This document shows, piece after piece, positions 1 to 8,006 of a stretch of 64,000 nucleotides of DNA; within the stretch, counting starts at the first letter, position 1, and each line of letters opens with the position of its first letter. The notes beneath the pieces are model-generated. The model made no database searches. It saw only the letters and a list, made by a program, of their open reading frames with translations, and was not told the origin of the DNA. Location: assembly GCF_000429405.1 (NCBI RefSeq), contig NZ_AUBU01000002.1, positions 248,001-312,000 of the forward strand, read 5' to 3'. Position numbers and translations under genes: made by a program. This DNA is from Algoriphagus marincola DSM 16067. Lineage in GTDB: Bacteria; Bacteroidota; Bacteroidia; Cytophagales; Cyclobacteriaceae.

Positions 1-434
1 ATACTTTTCGCGTGGCAGAAAGAATTCCCGATGGAAAAATATACGCAGTCGAGGTTCAAGATGAGGCATTGAATTACCTGGACCGAAAACGAAAAGAACT
101 AGGGTTTGAGCAGGTAATTCCCACCAAAGGAAGCTCTAAATCACCCAATTTACCTGAAGAAGCAATTGATGTAGCCTTTATGGTGGATGTTTATCATGAA
201 TTAGAGTTTCCACAAGAAATGCTTCAATCCATTCATCAATCTCTGAAACCCGATGGTAAATTAATTCTAATCGAATACAGAGGTGAGGACCCGACGATTG
301 CGATCAAGCCACTTCATAAGATGACCGCTCGCCAAGCTGAAAAGGAGCTGAAGGCAAATGGGTTTAAGCTGGTAGAAAACGGGAAATTTTTAAAGATTCA
401 GCACTTTTTAGTGTTTCAAAAAGTCTCGGATTGA
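1..434 (+). CDS. Class I SAM-dependent methyltransferase, 3' part
   Basis: This is the C-terminal part of a methyltransferase that begins upstream of the window. The reading frame is open from base 3 (TFRVAERIPDGKIYAVEVQ), so the GTG at 12 is an internal valine and not the start. IYAVEV followed by an acidic residue fits the end of Rossmann strand 2 (motif II). DVAFMVDVYHELEFP matches motif IV, and LKPDGKLILIEY is the motif VI strand and turn of the Methyltransf_11 / UbiE type. The glycine-rich motif I must lie just upstream. The C-terminus (HFLVFQK) resembles small-molecule methyltransferases. The substrate cannot be told from this part. The gene converges on the metallophosphatase gene, 3 bases away, with no obvious terminator between them. 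Confidence 0.8.
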   Translation, partial: TFRVAERIPDGKIYAVEVQDEALNYLDRKRKELGFEQVIPTKGSSKSPNLPEEAIDVAFMVDVYHELEFPQEMLQSIHQSLKPDGKLILIEYRGEDPTIAIKPLHKMTARQAEKELKANGFKLVENGKFLKIQHFLVFQKVSD

Positions 435-437
435 GTT

Positions 438-1247
438 TTAAAGGGTGTAGCCATTAAGAATTACTCCGTCCGAAACTCGCTTTAAATAGGTAGCGGCCGA
501 TCCATCAGCTCCAACCTCGCAGACTCGGTAGCTTGGAAATGGATTTCCCCAACTGCCCCCAAAATGCCCAGACCAAAGAAAAGGCTTCTTCCGGTAAAGC
601 ATAACCCCGTCTACGTCATGGTCGTGTCCGTGGAAAGTTGCCCGTACATTGGGATAAGAAGCAATCAAATCCATAAATCCCTGACAGCTGACTCCATGAC
701 GAGTCCAATCATTTTGAGAAATATGAATGAAAACCATGACATGGGGAAGGGTGGAAAATTCATCTAAAGTCTGTTTGGCATAATCAAGATCAGCACATAA
801 ATAATCACCTTTTGGATTGGAGCAATTCAGCAAAACCATCCCCAGCTCGTCTTGATGAACTTTGGAAAAATTGGAAGTTTGATTCCAGATTTGATTCCAA
901 GTCTCCTCATCCACTCGATCATGATTGCCTTTCGTCACAAAATAGGGGTGCTGCACTTGATCATAGACCTTTTTGACTTCAGGCATCAAGCTTGGCTCGT
1001 CATGAATCAGATCTCCATTGAAAACCACAAAATCCACATCTTTTTCTTTATTGATCGCTTGGATTAGATCTTGATGGCTTTTTTCAAAATCGGTATTAGG
1101 TTGTCCGAAATGACCGTCTGAGGCAGTGATAAACTTAAACTTTGTCTCCTTTGGGAGTTGCATTTTGCCAAAAAGATAAAAAGGAAGCGTCATCGTAGAA
1201 GTAGTTAGGATTCCAAGTTTTTGCAAAAAAGGCCTTCTATTCATCAT
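438..1247 (-). CDS. Secreted calcineurin-like metallophosphoesterase
   Basis: A 269-residue binuclear-metal phosphoesterase. The metal-binding blocks appear in family order: SDGHFG (the D-x-H block), FNGDLIHDE, KGNHDR and HGHDHDVDG. The N-terminus MMNRRPFLQKLGILTTS, with a following hydrophobic stretch, looks like a twin-arginine (Tat) leader, so the enzyme should act outside the cytoplasm. Two consecutive ATG codons (1247 and 1244) could each be the start. The size fits small Bacteroidota phosphatases annotated as metallophosphatase or 3',5'-cyclic-AMP phosphodiesterase-like. The substrate is unknown. It is the only minus-strand gene here, with convergent and divergent neighbours, so it is probably transcribed alone. 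Confidence 0.85.
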   Translation of the reverse strand: MMNRRPFLQKLGILTTSTMTLPFYLFGKMQLPKETKFKFITASDGHFGQPNTDFEKSHQDLIQAINKEKDVDFVVFNGDLIHDEPSLMPEVKKVYDQVQHPYFVTKGNHDRVDEETWNQIWNQTSNFSKVHQDELGMVLLNCSNPKGDYLCADLDYAKQTLDEFSTLPHVMVFIHISQNDWTRHGVSCQGFMDLIASYPNVRATFHGHDHDVDGVMLYRKKPFLWSGHFGGSWGNPFPSYRVCEVGADGSAATYLKRVSDGVILNGYTL

Positions 1248-1361
1248 TACAAGGGTTTGTGTCAGGCTTTTAAAATATTGGCAAAATATAGTCAGGATTT
1301 GGAGAATTACCGATTTTCATGCTTAGCCTTTGTCGCTGAAACATGACCTTTTGAGTAATTG

Positions 1362-1375
1362 GGATTTGCAAATCC
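1362..1375. promoter_or_regulatory. Perfect 14-bp palindrome, possible operator
   Basis: GGATTTGCAAATCC equals its own reverse complement over all 14 bases. It lies in the divergent gap between the metallophosphatase and the Gfo/Idh gene, 120 bases before the chosen ATG of the latter. A dimeric regulator site is possible. No matching regulator gene is adjacent. Confidence 0.35.
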
Positions 1376-1495
1376 ATTTTTGGAAGCTATCTTAAAACGC
1401 GAAAAGCATGCAAAATGAAAGAACCCTTCTATAGGCTTCGATCATTTCTTTTTTCCAATAAACCTAAACTAATCCTATCGATCAAAAAGCACATC

Positions 1496-2845
1496 ATGAA
1501 GAAGAATTTCCAGATTATTGACAGAAGAGATTTCCTCAAGAAAACTGGCCTTGGGGCAGCTGCTCTTGCACTTTCACCAGCCCTTCTTGCACAGGCACAA
1601 GCCAATGGTAAATTGAGGATTGCCCAAATTGGAGTAGGTGCGATGGGGGTTGAAGATTTGAAGGCTATTTCCTCACATCCACTGGTGGAGGTTGTAGCCC
1701 TTTGTGATGTGGATAGTACTAATCTTGGGAAAGCTGCTGCTGATTTTCCTCAAGCGAAGACCTATGCGGATTACCGGGTGCTTTTGAAAGAGCTAAAAAA
1801 GGATATCGATGCAGTAGTTGTCTCTACTCCTGATCACACCCATGCTCCGGCTTCCTTAATGGCGATGAAAATGGATAAGGCGGTTTATTGTCAAAAGCCT
1901 TTGACGCATCATGTTTCTGAAGCCAGAGAAATGAAGAAAGTAGCTGAGAAAAAAGGCTTGGTTACGCAGATGGGTATTCAAGTTCACTCATTCTATGATT
2001 ACAAATTGGCTACGCTTCTGATTCAATCTGGAATAATCGGAAAGGTGCATACTGTCAGAGCTTGGTCTCCCAAAAATTGGGGAACAGATGATCCCATGCC
2101 GCAAGGTAGTGATCCGATTCCTGCTGATCTAGACTGGAATCTTTGGCTAGGAACCGCACCTGAGCGGCCGTATAAAGAAGGAGAGTATCACCCGGGCAAC
2201 TGGAGAAAGGTTTTGGATTTTGGTTGTGGAACTCTAGGAGATATGGGAGTTCATATTTTTGATACACCCTACAATGCACTTGCTCTAGATGTACCTAGAA
2301 CGATCAAAAATGAGTGCCGACAGCCTTCCGGTTTCGGATTTCCTGAAAATAATATTGTAACCTACGAATTCCCTGCTACGCCTTACACAGCAGAAACTTT
2401 GACTTGGATATGGTCAGACGGACCAGGTGCGCCTGCGGATCATCCAGATCTCGCCCTTCCTAATGGAGACAAGCTTCCCGATCAGGGCGCCATGTTTCTT
2501 GGGGAAAAGGGTAGATTACTACTTCCGCACTTTATGCAACTTCCTCGCTTGATCGTGGATGGTCAATACAAGGAAATGGACATTGCTCAATTTAATCTAG
2601 GAGAGCCTGTGAAAGACTATGCCGCAGAAAGTAAGAAGCACTATCATGAATTTGTAGATGCATGTTTGGGGAAAACAGAATGTAGTGCGCCATTTTCTTA
2701 TTCGGCAAACCTGACAGAAACGATCCTGCTAGGAGTGATTGCAGGACGATTTCCTAACGAAACGCTTCACTGGGATAGCAAAAAGGCCCGTTTTGAAGAA
2801 GAAAAAGCCAATGAGTTTTTGGATGGGAAATACAGGAAGTTTTGA
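1496..2845 (+). CDS. Tat-exported Gfo/Idh/MocA family oxidoreductase
   Basis: A 449-residue NAD(P)-dependent sugar or inositol-type dehydrogenase of the Gfo/Idh/MocA family. I chose the ATG at 1496 because it gives a clean Tat leader (DRRDFLKKTGLGAAALALSP, then a signal-peptidase-like AQA). An in-frame ATG at 1415 would bury this leader. The Rossmann fold follows (IAQIGVGAMGVEDLK), then the family's VVVSTPDHTHAP and the lysine motif VYCQKPLTHH, where the lysine of EKP/QKP is the usual catalytic residue. The C-terminal half is the alpha/beta dimerisation domain. Secreted members in Bacteroidota often act on carbohydrates, but no sugar-use genes are nearby and the substrate is unknown. It is followed by a strong hairpin at 2866-2902. 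Confidence 0.88.
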   Translation: MKKNFQIIDRRDFLKKTGLGAAALALSPALLAQAQANGKLRIAQIGVGAMGVEDLKAISSHPLVEVVALCDVDSTNLGKAAADFPQAKTYADYRVLLKELKKDIDAVVVSTPDHTHAPASLMAMKMDKAVYCQKPLTHHVSEAREMKKVAEKKGLVTQMGIQVHSFYDYKLATLLIQSGIIGKVHTVRAWSPKNWGTDDPMPQGSDPIPADLDWNLWLGTAPERPYKEGEYHPGNWRKVLDFGCGTLGDMGVHIFDTPYNALALDVPRTIKNECRQPSGFGFPENNIVTYEFPATPYTAETLTWIWSDGPGAPADHPDLALPNGDKLPDQGAMFLGEKGRLLLPHFMQLPRLIVDGQYKEMDIAQFNLGEPVKDYAAESKKHYHEFVDACLGKTECSAPFSYSANLTETILLGVIAGRFPNETLHWDSKKARFEEEKANEFLDGKYRKF

Positions 2846-2865
2846 TTTAGTTCTTACTAGCAGCT

Positions 2866-2902
2866 AAAAAGCCTTCGAATTCAGAAGATTCGAAGGCTTT
2901 TT
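2866..2902. terminator. Bidirectional Rho-independent terminator
   Basis: A perfect 15-base inverted repeat: AAAAAGCCTTCGAAT (2866-2880), loop TCAGAAG, then ATTCGAAGGCTTTTT (2888-2902). It lies between two convergent genes. The A and T runs at its two ends give a U-tract on either strand, so it should end both the oxidoreductase and the histidine kinase transcripts. Confidence 0.92.
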
Positions 2903-2918
2903 AATGGATTTGGGAAAC

Positions 2919-4262
2919 TTATCCGTTAAAGATCAGTTTGAAAGTAGTTCCTTCACCGAGCTGCGACTTGACTTGAATATTTCCCTTGTGGCGGCGCATG
3001 ATCTGCTTGGAAAGGCTTAGGCCGATCCCAGAACCTTTTTTCTTGGTAGTGAAAAATGGTATGAAAATTTTGCTCAAAGCTTCCTCCTCTATCCCTTTTC
3101 CAGTATCACAAACTTCCAAGATGATTTTCCCTGCCTCATCAATAAATGCTCGAAGTCTGACTAGCTTTTGATCGGAATCTTCCACTGCCTGAATTGCATT
3201 TTGCACCAAATTAATCAGTACTTGTTCAATTTGTGTTTGATCTCCAAATAGAATCAACTCCTCCGGATCAAGTTCCTTACGAAATGTGATTCCTTTGTTC
3301 TCCAACTGATGGTGGAAAAGTACCTGTAGCTGATCGAATAGCTGAGAAAGCCGGATACTACTAAACTTCGGTGCTGGGATATGCGCCAAACTCCTGAAAT
3401 CCGATACAAAATTGATCAAACCTTCTGAGCGTTTTTCTACCGTGGCGATACCCATCAGATAGTCCTCCAAATCCGAGTCTGAAACTGACTCTGCATGCTC
3501 TAGTTTTTGCTCGATGTCGCTTTTTATCGTACCGGCAAGAGAGGAAATAGGAGTAATGGAATTCATTATCTCATGGGTCAGCACCTTCACGAGATTTTGC
3601 CAGGCTTCCATTTCTTTCTCTTCGAGTTCGGATTGAATGTTTTGAAGTGATACCAGTTTAAATTGCTCCCCTCGCATCATCAGCTCGATGACATAGACAG
3701 AGAGTTGCATAATGCCGTCTGGATGGGCTATTTTAATCAGTTCGCTACCTCCGGTCTTTAATTCATGAATCGCTCGATAAAGCTCTTTATTGACAGACTC
3801 TATCTGCTCGATGTTTTTGAGTTCGTCTAAGTCCAATATGCGTTTAGCAGCGACATTCAAAAGTTGGATTTTCCCATCTTCCCCAAAAGTGATAAGACCT
3901 ATGCTCAGGTGTTTAAATACAGAGCGGAAGTACTGGTAGTTGGCTTCCTTTTCGGCTTGATCTTCTTTGAGTTTGGCCAGAATGGCATTGAATTCTATAT
4001 GAAGATCATCAGTCTCTGTACCGTCAAATTTGACAGGGTAGACCTGCGAGTATTCATCTTGCTTAATATTGTCCAGGAAGGTCCGGACCTTTTTAAATGA
4101 ACTCTCAGCGTATCGAAGAAAGAATATGACTTGAATGATTACCAAAATGATGAAAAGGGAAGTCATAAATACGCCCCATTCATCTGCAATAGAATATCCT
4201 AAAGCAAAGAGGGAAAAAGAGAGGAGGGCGATTCGCCCCAATAAGCCTACCTTAAAGTCCAT
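2919..4262 (-). CDS. Membrane sensor histidine kinase (NtrB-like)
   Basis: A 447-residue two-component kinase. Two close transmembrane helices (about residues 7-24 and 31-50) leave only a few residues outside, so there is no periplasmic sensor. A PAS-like region (about 105-210) follows. The H-box is VLTHEIMNSITPISSL with phospho-acceptor His230. The ATPase domain has N-box EQVLINLVQNAIQAV, G1 DTGKGIE and G2 GSGIGLSLSKQIM. Its start overlaps the end of the sigma-54 response regulator gene by 11 bases, so the two are translationally coupled and form a cognate pair. The stimulus is unknown. The lack of an outside domain suggests sensing in the membrane or cytoplasm, which is inference. Confidence 0.92.
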   Translation of the reverse strand: MDFKVGLLGRIALLSFSLFALGYSIADEWGVFMTSLFIILVIIQVIFFLRYAESSFKKVRTFLDNIKQDEYSQVYPVKFDGTETDDLHIEFNAILAKLKEDQAEKEANYQYFRSVFKHLSIGLITFGEDGKIQLLNVAAKRILDLDELKNIEQIESVNKELYRAIHELKTGGSELIKIAHPDGIMQLSVYVIELMMRGEQFKLVSLQNIQSELEEKEMEAWQNLVKVLTHEIMNSITPISSLAGTIKSDIEQKLEHAESVSDSDLEDYLMGIATVEKRSEGLINFVSDFRSLAHIPAPKFSSIRLSQLFDQLQVLFHHQLENKGITFRKELDPEELILFGDQTQIEQVLINLVQNAIQAVEDSDQKLVRLRAFIDEAGKIILEVCDTGKGIEEEALSKIFIPFFTTKKKGSGIGLSLSKQIMRRHKGNIQVKSQLGEGTTFKLIFNG

Positions 4263-5634
4263 ACTTTTCTAATCTTCGGTATAGAGAAGCTCTGGTAAGT
4301 CCCAACTCCTTGGCAGCTTTAGAAATATTTCCACCGTTTTTGTCAATTGCTCGCTGAATCGTGGAGCGCTCCATGTCATCCAGGTTCAAGTTGGTGGAGA
4401 CAGGGGCTTTTTCGGAAGTAGGTTTCGCTGATAGGAAAAAGAAATCTCTGCTATCCAATTCATCCCCTTCGGACATGATGATAGCCCGTTCGATGGCATG
4501 CTGAAGCTCTCGGATATTTCCTGGCCAGGAATAACGCTGAAGTAGATCCATCGCAGAGTCAGTAAATCCGCTGAGCGTTTTTCGGTACTTCTGCCCGTAG
4601 ATTTTCAGGAAGTGATTGGCCAATTGAGGTATATCATCCTGACGCTCCCGAAGGGGTGGAAGGAAAATCTCTACTGTATTGATTCGGTACAACAAATCTT
4701 GCCGAAAACCATTGTCCATGATCATTTCATGAAGGGGCATATTGGTTGCACAAATCAGGCGAATATCCACTGGGATAGCCTTGTTGGTACCAATTCGTGT
4801 CACCTCGCGTCTTTGCAATACTGTCAAAAGCTTTGATTGTAATGGCATGGATAAGTTTCCAATTTCATCCAAGAATAGTGTGCCCTGATCCGCTACTTCA
4901 AATCGTCCTGCCCGATCATCTTTTGCGTCGGTAAAGGCTCCTTTTTTGTGTCCGAAGAGTTCTGACTCAAACAGTGTTTCTGTAATGGCACCCATATCCA
5001 CACCGACAAAGATTTCATCTTTTCGAAGGGATCGTTCATGGATCGCTCTGGCGATTAATTCTTTACCGGTTCCGTTTTCTCCCAAAATCAACACATTGGC
5101 ATCTGTTTGCGCTACTTTGTCGATTATTGAAAAGATGTTTTTCATAGAAGCCGAGCTCCCGATGATATCCGTGTAAGGTTTCTTAAGGTCGGTTTGAAGG
5201 GTCTTTTGCTTTTTCTGGAGTTTATCAACTTCGTTGTAGCTTTCCTTTAGCTTGATGGCAGAGGAAAGGGTGGCAATCAGCTTTTCATTTTGCCAGGGTT
5301 TCAAAATGAAATCGGTCGCTCCTTCTTTCAGTGCCTGCACAGCCATTTCCACATCACCAAAAGCAGTAATCAAAATCACCACTGCCTTGGGATCGATCTC
5401 CTTTATTTGCTTTAGCCAATGGAAACCTTCCTTTCCGGAGGTAGTATCTTCCCGAAAATTCATGTCCAAAAGAATGACGTCATAGTCATTGTTATTGACC
5501 AAAAAGGGAATCCTTCGGGGATCCTTTTCGATCATCACTTCCTTGGCATGCTTTTTCAAAAGCATTTTTGCAGCGAAAAGCAAATCTTCATTATCGTCTA
5601 TGATGAGTATTTTTCCCAGATTTTGGTTTTCCAT
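4252..5634 (-). CDS. Sigma-54-dependent response regulator (NtrC family)
   Basis: A 460-residue regulator with three domains. The receiver (1-120) has acidic pair D13/D14 and phospho-acceptor D57 in ILLDMNF. The AAA+ core (about 150-380) has Walker A GENGTGKE, Walker B GTLFLDEIGNL and the sigma-54 loop GAFTDA at 232-237. A Fis-type helix-turn-helix lies at the end (NGGNISKAAKELGLTRASLY). The canonical loop is GAFTGA; here residue 236 is Asp. It is first in an operon with the kinase gene that overlaps its end. An inverted repeat at 5716-5752, about 80-120 bases upstream, could be its own binding site. Target genes cannot be identified from this window. Confidence 0.93.
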   Translation of the reverse strand: MENQNLGKILIIDDNEDLLFAAKMLLKKHAKEVMIEKDPRRIPFLVNNNDYDVILLDMNFREDTTSGKEGFHWLKQIKEIDPKAVVILITAFGDVEMAVQALKEGATDFILKPWQNEKLIATLSSAIKLKESYNEVDKLQKKQKTLQTDLKKPYTDIIGSSASMKNIFSIIDKVAQTDANVLILGENGTGKELIARAIHERSLRKDEIFVGVDMGAITETLFESELFGHKKGAFTDAKDDRAGRFEVADQGTLFLDEIGNLSMPLQSKLLTVLQRREVTRIGTNKAIPVDIRLICATNMPLHEMIMDNGFRQDLLYRINTVEIFLPPLRERQDDIPQLANHFLKIYGQKYRKTLSGFTDSAMDLLQRYSWPGNIRELQHAIERAIIMSEGDELDSRDFFFLSAKPTSEKAPVSTNLNLDDMERSTIQRAIDKNGGNISKAAKELGLTRASLYRRLEKYGL

Positions 5635-5715
5635 GGTTGCTGTTTTTTCTGGTTAATAGGGGAAAATGATGCCAATCCATTATTCCCGCTTAATTCAAGG
5701 GTTTTGAAGAAAATA

Positions 5716-5752
5716 TGTCCGTTTTTGTACATAAATATACTGAATTCGGACA
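5716..5752. promoter_or_regulatory. Inverted repeat TGTCCG-N25-CGGACA, possible enhancer or operator
   Basis: TGTCCG (5716-5721) and its reverse complement CGGACA (5747-5752) lie in the divergent gap between the NtrC-like gene and the FKBP gene. Their centres are 31 bases apart, about three helical turns, so both half sites face the same side of the helix. This would suit a dimer or dimer-of-dimers regulator. Binding by the adjacent NtrC-like protein is a guess. Confidence 0.4.
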
Positions 5753-5798
5753 CTTTGTCTGCGATACTGTACGGTTTTCTCCCCCGGCTTATTCTTTG

Positions 5799-5807
5799 TA
5801 CCTTTGT
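5799..5807 (+). promoter_or_regulatory. Bacteroidota -7 element for the FKBP gene
   Basis: TACCTTTGT matches TANNTTTG exactly and lies 26 bases before the ATG at 5833. No TTG is found at the usual -33 distance; only a T-rich stretch (GTTTTC) is there. The transcript would start near 5813. Confidence 0.6.
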
Positions 5808-5832
5808 AGGCGAACAAAAAGCAAATAGAATT

Positions 5833-6258
5833 ATGACAGCAATGAAAGGTGATACCGTTGAGGTACATTACACCGGAAAATTAGAGGATGGAAGCGTTTT
5901 TGACTCGTCTGTGAATCGTCAGCCACTTGGTTTCAAACTAGGTGATGGCAATATGATTAAAGGTTTTGACGATGCAGTTCATGGCATGGCTGTAGGGGAT
6001 AAAAAGACTGTAACTATCCCTGCTGCCGAAGCCTATGGTGAGCGTCGTGACGATATGATGATTGATGTGCCTAAGGAGCAAGTTCCTGCTAACATCAGCC
6101 CTGAAGTTGGAATGCAGTTAACCCTGCAAGGCGGAAATGGGCAGCCAATGCCTGTAACCGTGACTCATGTAGACGAAGAAAAAATCACGCTTGATGCCAA
6201 TCATCAGTTGGCTGGAAAAGACTTGATTTTTGATATCGAGTTGATGAAGATATCCTGA
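5833..6258 (+). CDS. FKBP-type peptidyl-prolyl isomerase, SlyD-like
   Basis: A 141-residue cytoplasmic prolyl isomerase and chaperone. It opens with the FKBP strand VEVHYTGKLEDGSVFDSS and GMAVGDKKTVTIPAAEAYGE. The insert-in-flap chaperone segment lies near residues 70-120, and it ends DANHQLAGKDLIFDIELMKI, the SlyD/FkpB signature. There is no His/Cys-rich metal-binding tail as in E. coli SlyD, and no signal peptide. The frame stays open upstream to 5419, but that part lies over the regulator gene on the other strand and has no family homology. The ATG at 5833 follows a good -7 element. A clear terminator follows, so the gene is monocistronic. Confidence 0.9.
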   Translation: MTAMKGDTVEVHYTGKLEDGSVFDSSVNRQPLGFKLGDGNMIKGFDDAVHGMAVGDKKTVTIPAAEAYGERRDDMMIDVPKEQVPANISPEVGMQLTLQGGNGQPMPVTVTHVDEEKITLDANHQLAGKDLIFDIELMKIS

Positions 6259-6280
6259 TCTTAGGATCAAGAGTAAAGAG

Positions 6281-6307
6281 CCGGTCAGAAAATTTGACCG
6301 GTTTTTT
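6281..6307 (+). terminator. Rho-independent terminator of the FKBP gene
   Basis: CCGGTCA (6281-6287) pairs with TGACCGG (6295-6301) across a 7-base loop and is followed directly by a run of T. It starts 22 bases after the FKBP stop codon. Confidence 0.88.
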
Positions 6308-6322
6308 TATGCCTAATGGTTT

Positions 6323-7153
6323 CTACTTGAGGTTTTTCAGGAGGGTAGGCATGTTATATATTTTTACCTTGTCTCCTTCTACTAAAAGAAGCTTGGTATT
6401 TCCGACGACTACTTTGGAGGCTTTGGAATCTTTGACTTCAAAAAGCTTGAAAATCGCCTTGGTGGAAAGGCAATAGGTGTTCAAGTAGTTGTTTTCAATC
6501 CACAATAGATAGTCTTTGTATAGGCATAAATTTGGAATTTGTTTTAGATTGATCTGGCGAATCAGATTACCTTGATTATCAAATACGAAAACCCCTTCTT
6601 CAGGCGCCAATACAAACAATCGATTTTTGAATTCTCGCATTTCGAGAATATTCAGGTTTTTGGAGTCTGTGAGTAGGGGTAGGGGTTGTGCATCTAATAC
6701 CAGATTGCGTAAATAGTCCATCCGTTTTAAACTCAAATCCGACTCATCCCACACCCATACGATATTATTGTTACCAAATGTGGCAGCTTTGGCCAGGTTG
6801 ATAGAAGCGTCAAAGAAATTATGCTCAGCTATTGGATTTAGGAACCTATCGAGAACTCGGTATTCCTGTAGATCTTCCGAAAAAGTAAAAATATTCACTG
6901 TCCAAGCAGCTTCCAATTGATTGATGCGACCTTGGCGTGGAGGTGAGAAGTAGTTCAGTCGATTTCCTTTTGAGTCGTAGAGATAAAGGTCTCCTTGTCT
7001 ACTACTGATGAATATCTGATCCTGGTTATCCATGGAGACTTGGTCAAGACCATTGATTTCGATCTCTGCCAAGGCGTTCTCCAGCAAATCTTGACTCATG
7101 CTTTCCACTGCCCAAAGGGTAAAAAAAATCAAAGTGAGGGCCAGCTTTTTCAT
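6323..7153 (-). CDS. Secreted protein of unknown function, propeller-like
   Basis: 276 residues beginning with a Sec signal peptide (MKKLALTLIFFTLWAVESMSQ). The mature part has short repeated strand patterns such as IFISSRQGDLYLYDSKGN and VFVFDNQGNLIRQINL, which suggest a beta-propeller fold. No catalytic motif is visible and I do not recognise a named family; similar conserved hypothetical proteins occur in Bacteroidota. Its start overlaps the end of lpxH by 4 bases (ATGA), so it is co-translated with that lipid A gene. A role in the envelope is inferred only from the signal peptide and this coupling. Confidence 0.75.
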   Translation of the reverse strand: MKKLALTLIFFTLWAVESMSQDLLENALAEIEINGLDQVSMDNQDQIFISSRQGDLYLYDSKGNRLNYFSPPRQGRINQLEAAWTVNIFTFSEDLQEYRVLDRFLNPIAEHNFFDASINLAKAATFGNNNIVWVWDESDLSLKRMDYLRNLVLDAQPLPLLTDSKNLNILEMREFKNRLFVLAPEEGVFVFDNQGNLIRQINLKQIPNLCLYKDYLLWIENNYLNTYCLSTKAIFKLFEVKDSKASKVVVGNTKLLLVEGDKVKIYNMPTLLKNLK

Positions 7154-7926
7154 TTTTCAAACTCCATTAGCTTTGCTTCCGAACCATCAAATTCCAAATA
7201 GGTGTATTGACTCACCCATTCTCCCAGGTTATAATAGGTAGCATTCGTCCCTACTTTCAGTTCTAAAGGCAAATGTCTATGCCCAAAGACATAATAGTCG
7301 TAATGCTTCCTGGTTTCTATCTCTTTGCAGTATTGCCACAGCCACTCATCTTCGCCTAAAAAGTGATTTTCATTTTTTTCTACGTTTGAAATTCGGCTAT
7401 GACCAGACCAGGCTTTAGCGAGGCGAACACCTAAATCGGGATGCAGCCATCGAAAAAGCCATTGGGCAAAAGGATTGGTAAAGACTTTCTTCAGCACCTT
7501 GTATTGCTTGTCACCCGGCCCCAAGCCATCCCCATGACCTACCAAAATACTTTTTCCATTCACTGATAGCTCAATAGGATGATGGTAAACCGGAATTCCT
7601 AGCTCTTGGGTGAAATAATCCTTCATCCAGAGATCATGGTTTCCAGTAAAAAAGAGAATAGGGATTTTACGTTCTCTGAGCTGATGAAGCTTGGAGATAA
7701 AAGGAATAAACCCTTTAGGAATTACCTCCTTGTACTCAAACCAAAAATCAAAAATATCTCCAACCAGTAAAATTGCGGCAGCTTCTTCCTCTATCTCTCC
7801 CAGCCAATGAATTATTTTTTGTTCTCTGAGTTTGCTCTCCTGACTGGTGGGAGCCCCTAAATGGAAATCAGATGCAAAAAAGAGTTTTTTCCCATTCAGT
7901 TGATAATTGTGTGGCTTCCCGGTCAT
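7150..7926 (-). CDS. lpxH: UDP-2,3-diacylglucosamine diphosphatase (LpxH-like)
   Basis: A 258-residue metallophosphoesterase that removes UMP from UDP-2,3-diacylglucosamine to give lipid X, the fourth step of lipid A synthesis, on the cytoplasmic side of the inner membrane. Metal motifs are ASDFHLGAP, GDIFDFWFEY, FTGNHDLWM, GHGDGLGPGD and FGHRHLP. The DFWFE(Y) block and the helical insert rich in aromatic residues are typical of LpxH-type enzymes. I place the start at ATG 7926. An upstream in-frame ATG at 7986 would put the ftsH terminator hairpin inside the coding region. The gene overlaps the next one by 4 bases. Confidence 0.85.
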   Translation of the reverse strand: MTGKPHNYQLNGKKLFFASDFHLGAPTSQESKLREQKIIHWLGEIEEEAAAILLVGDIFDFWFEYKEVIPKGFIPFISKLHQLRERKIPILFFTGNHDLWMKDYFTQELGIPVYHHPIELSVNGKSILVGHGDGLGPGDKQYKVLKKVFTNPFAQWLFRWLHPDLGVRLAKAWSGHSRISNVEKNENHFLGEDEWLWQYCKEIETRKHYDYYVFGHRHLPLELKVGTNATYYNLGEWVSQYTYLEFDGSEAKLMEFEK

Positions 7927-7948
7927 ATCGAAAGATAGAGTTAGTCTG

Positions 7949-7956
7949 CAAAAATA
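7949..7956 (-). promoter_or_regulatory. Possible -7 element for lpxH
   Basis: Read on the minus strand this is TATTTTTG, an exact TANNTTTG match 22 bases before the lpxH ATG. It sits in the U-tract that follows the ftsH terminator, so the T-richness alone could explain it. No TTG is found at -33. Confidence 0.35.
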
Positions 7957-7983
7957 AAAAGTCCTGATAGATATCAGGACTTT
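7951..7983 (-). terminator. Rho-independent terminator of ftsH
   Basis: An 11-base inverted repeat: AAAGTCCTGAT (7958-7968), loop AGAT, ATCAGGACTTT (7973-7983). Read on the minus strand, a T-rich tail follows. It lies 23 bases past the ftsH stop codon and separates ftsH from lpxH. Confidence 0.88.
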
Positions 7984-8006
7984 CAAATTAAATGTGCGAT
8001 TTAAGT

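Noticed and set aside
12-434. GTG at base 12 as the start of the first gene
   Set aside because: The frame is open to the window edge, and the glycine-rich SAM motif that must precede IYAVEV is missing, so the gene begins upstream.
5419-5832. Extended N-terminus of the FKBP gene
   Set aside because: It runs antisense to the receiver domain gene, has no FKBP homology, and lies upstream of the -7 element that places the start at 5833.
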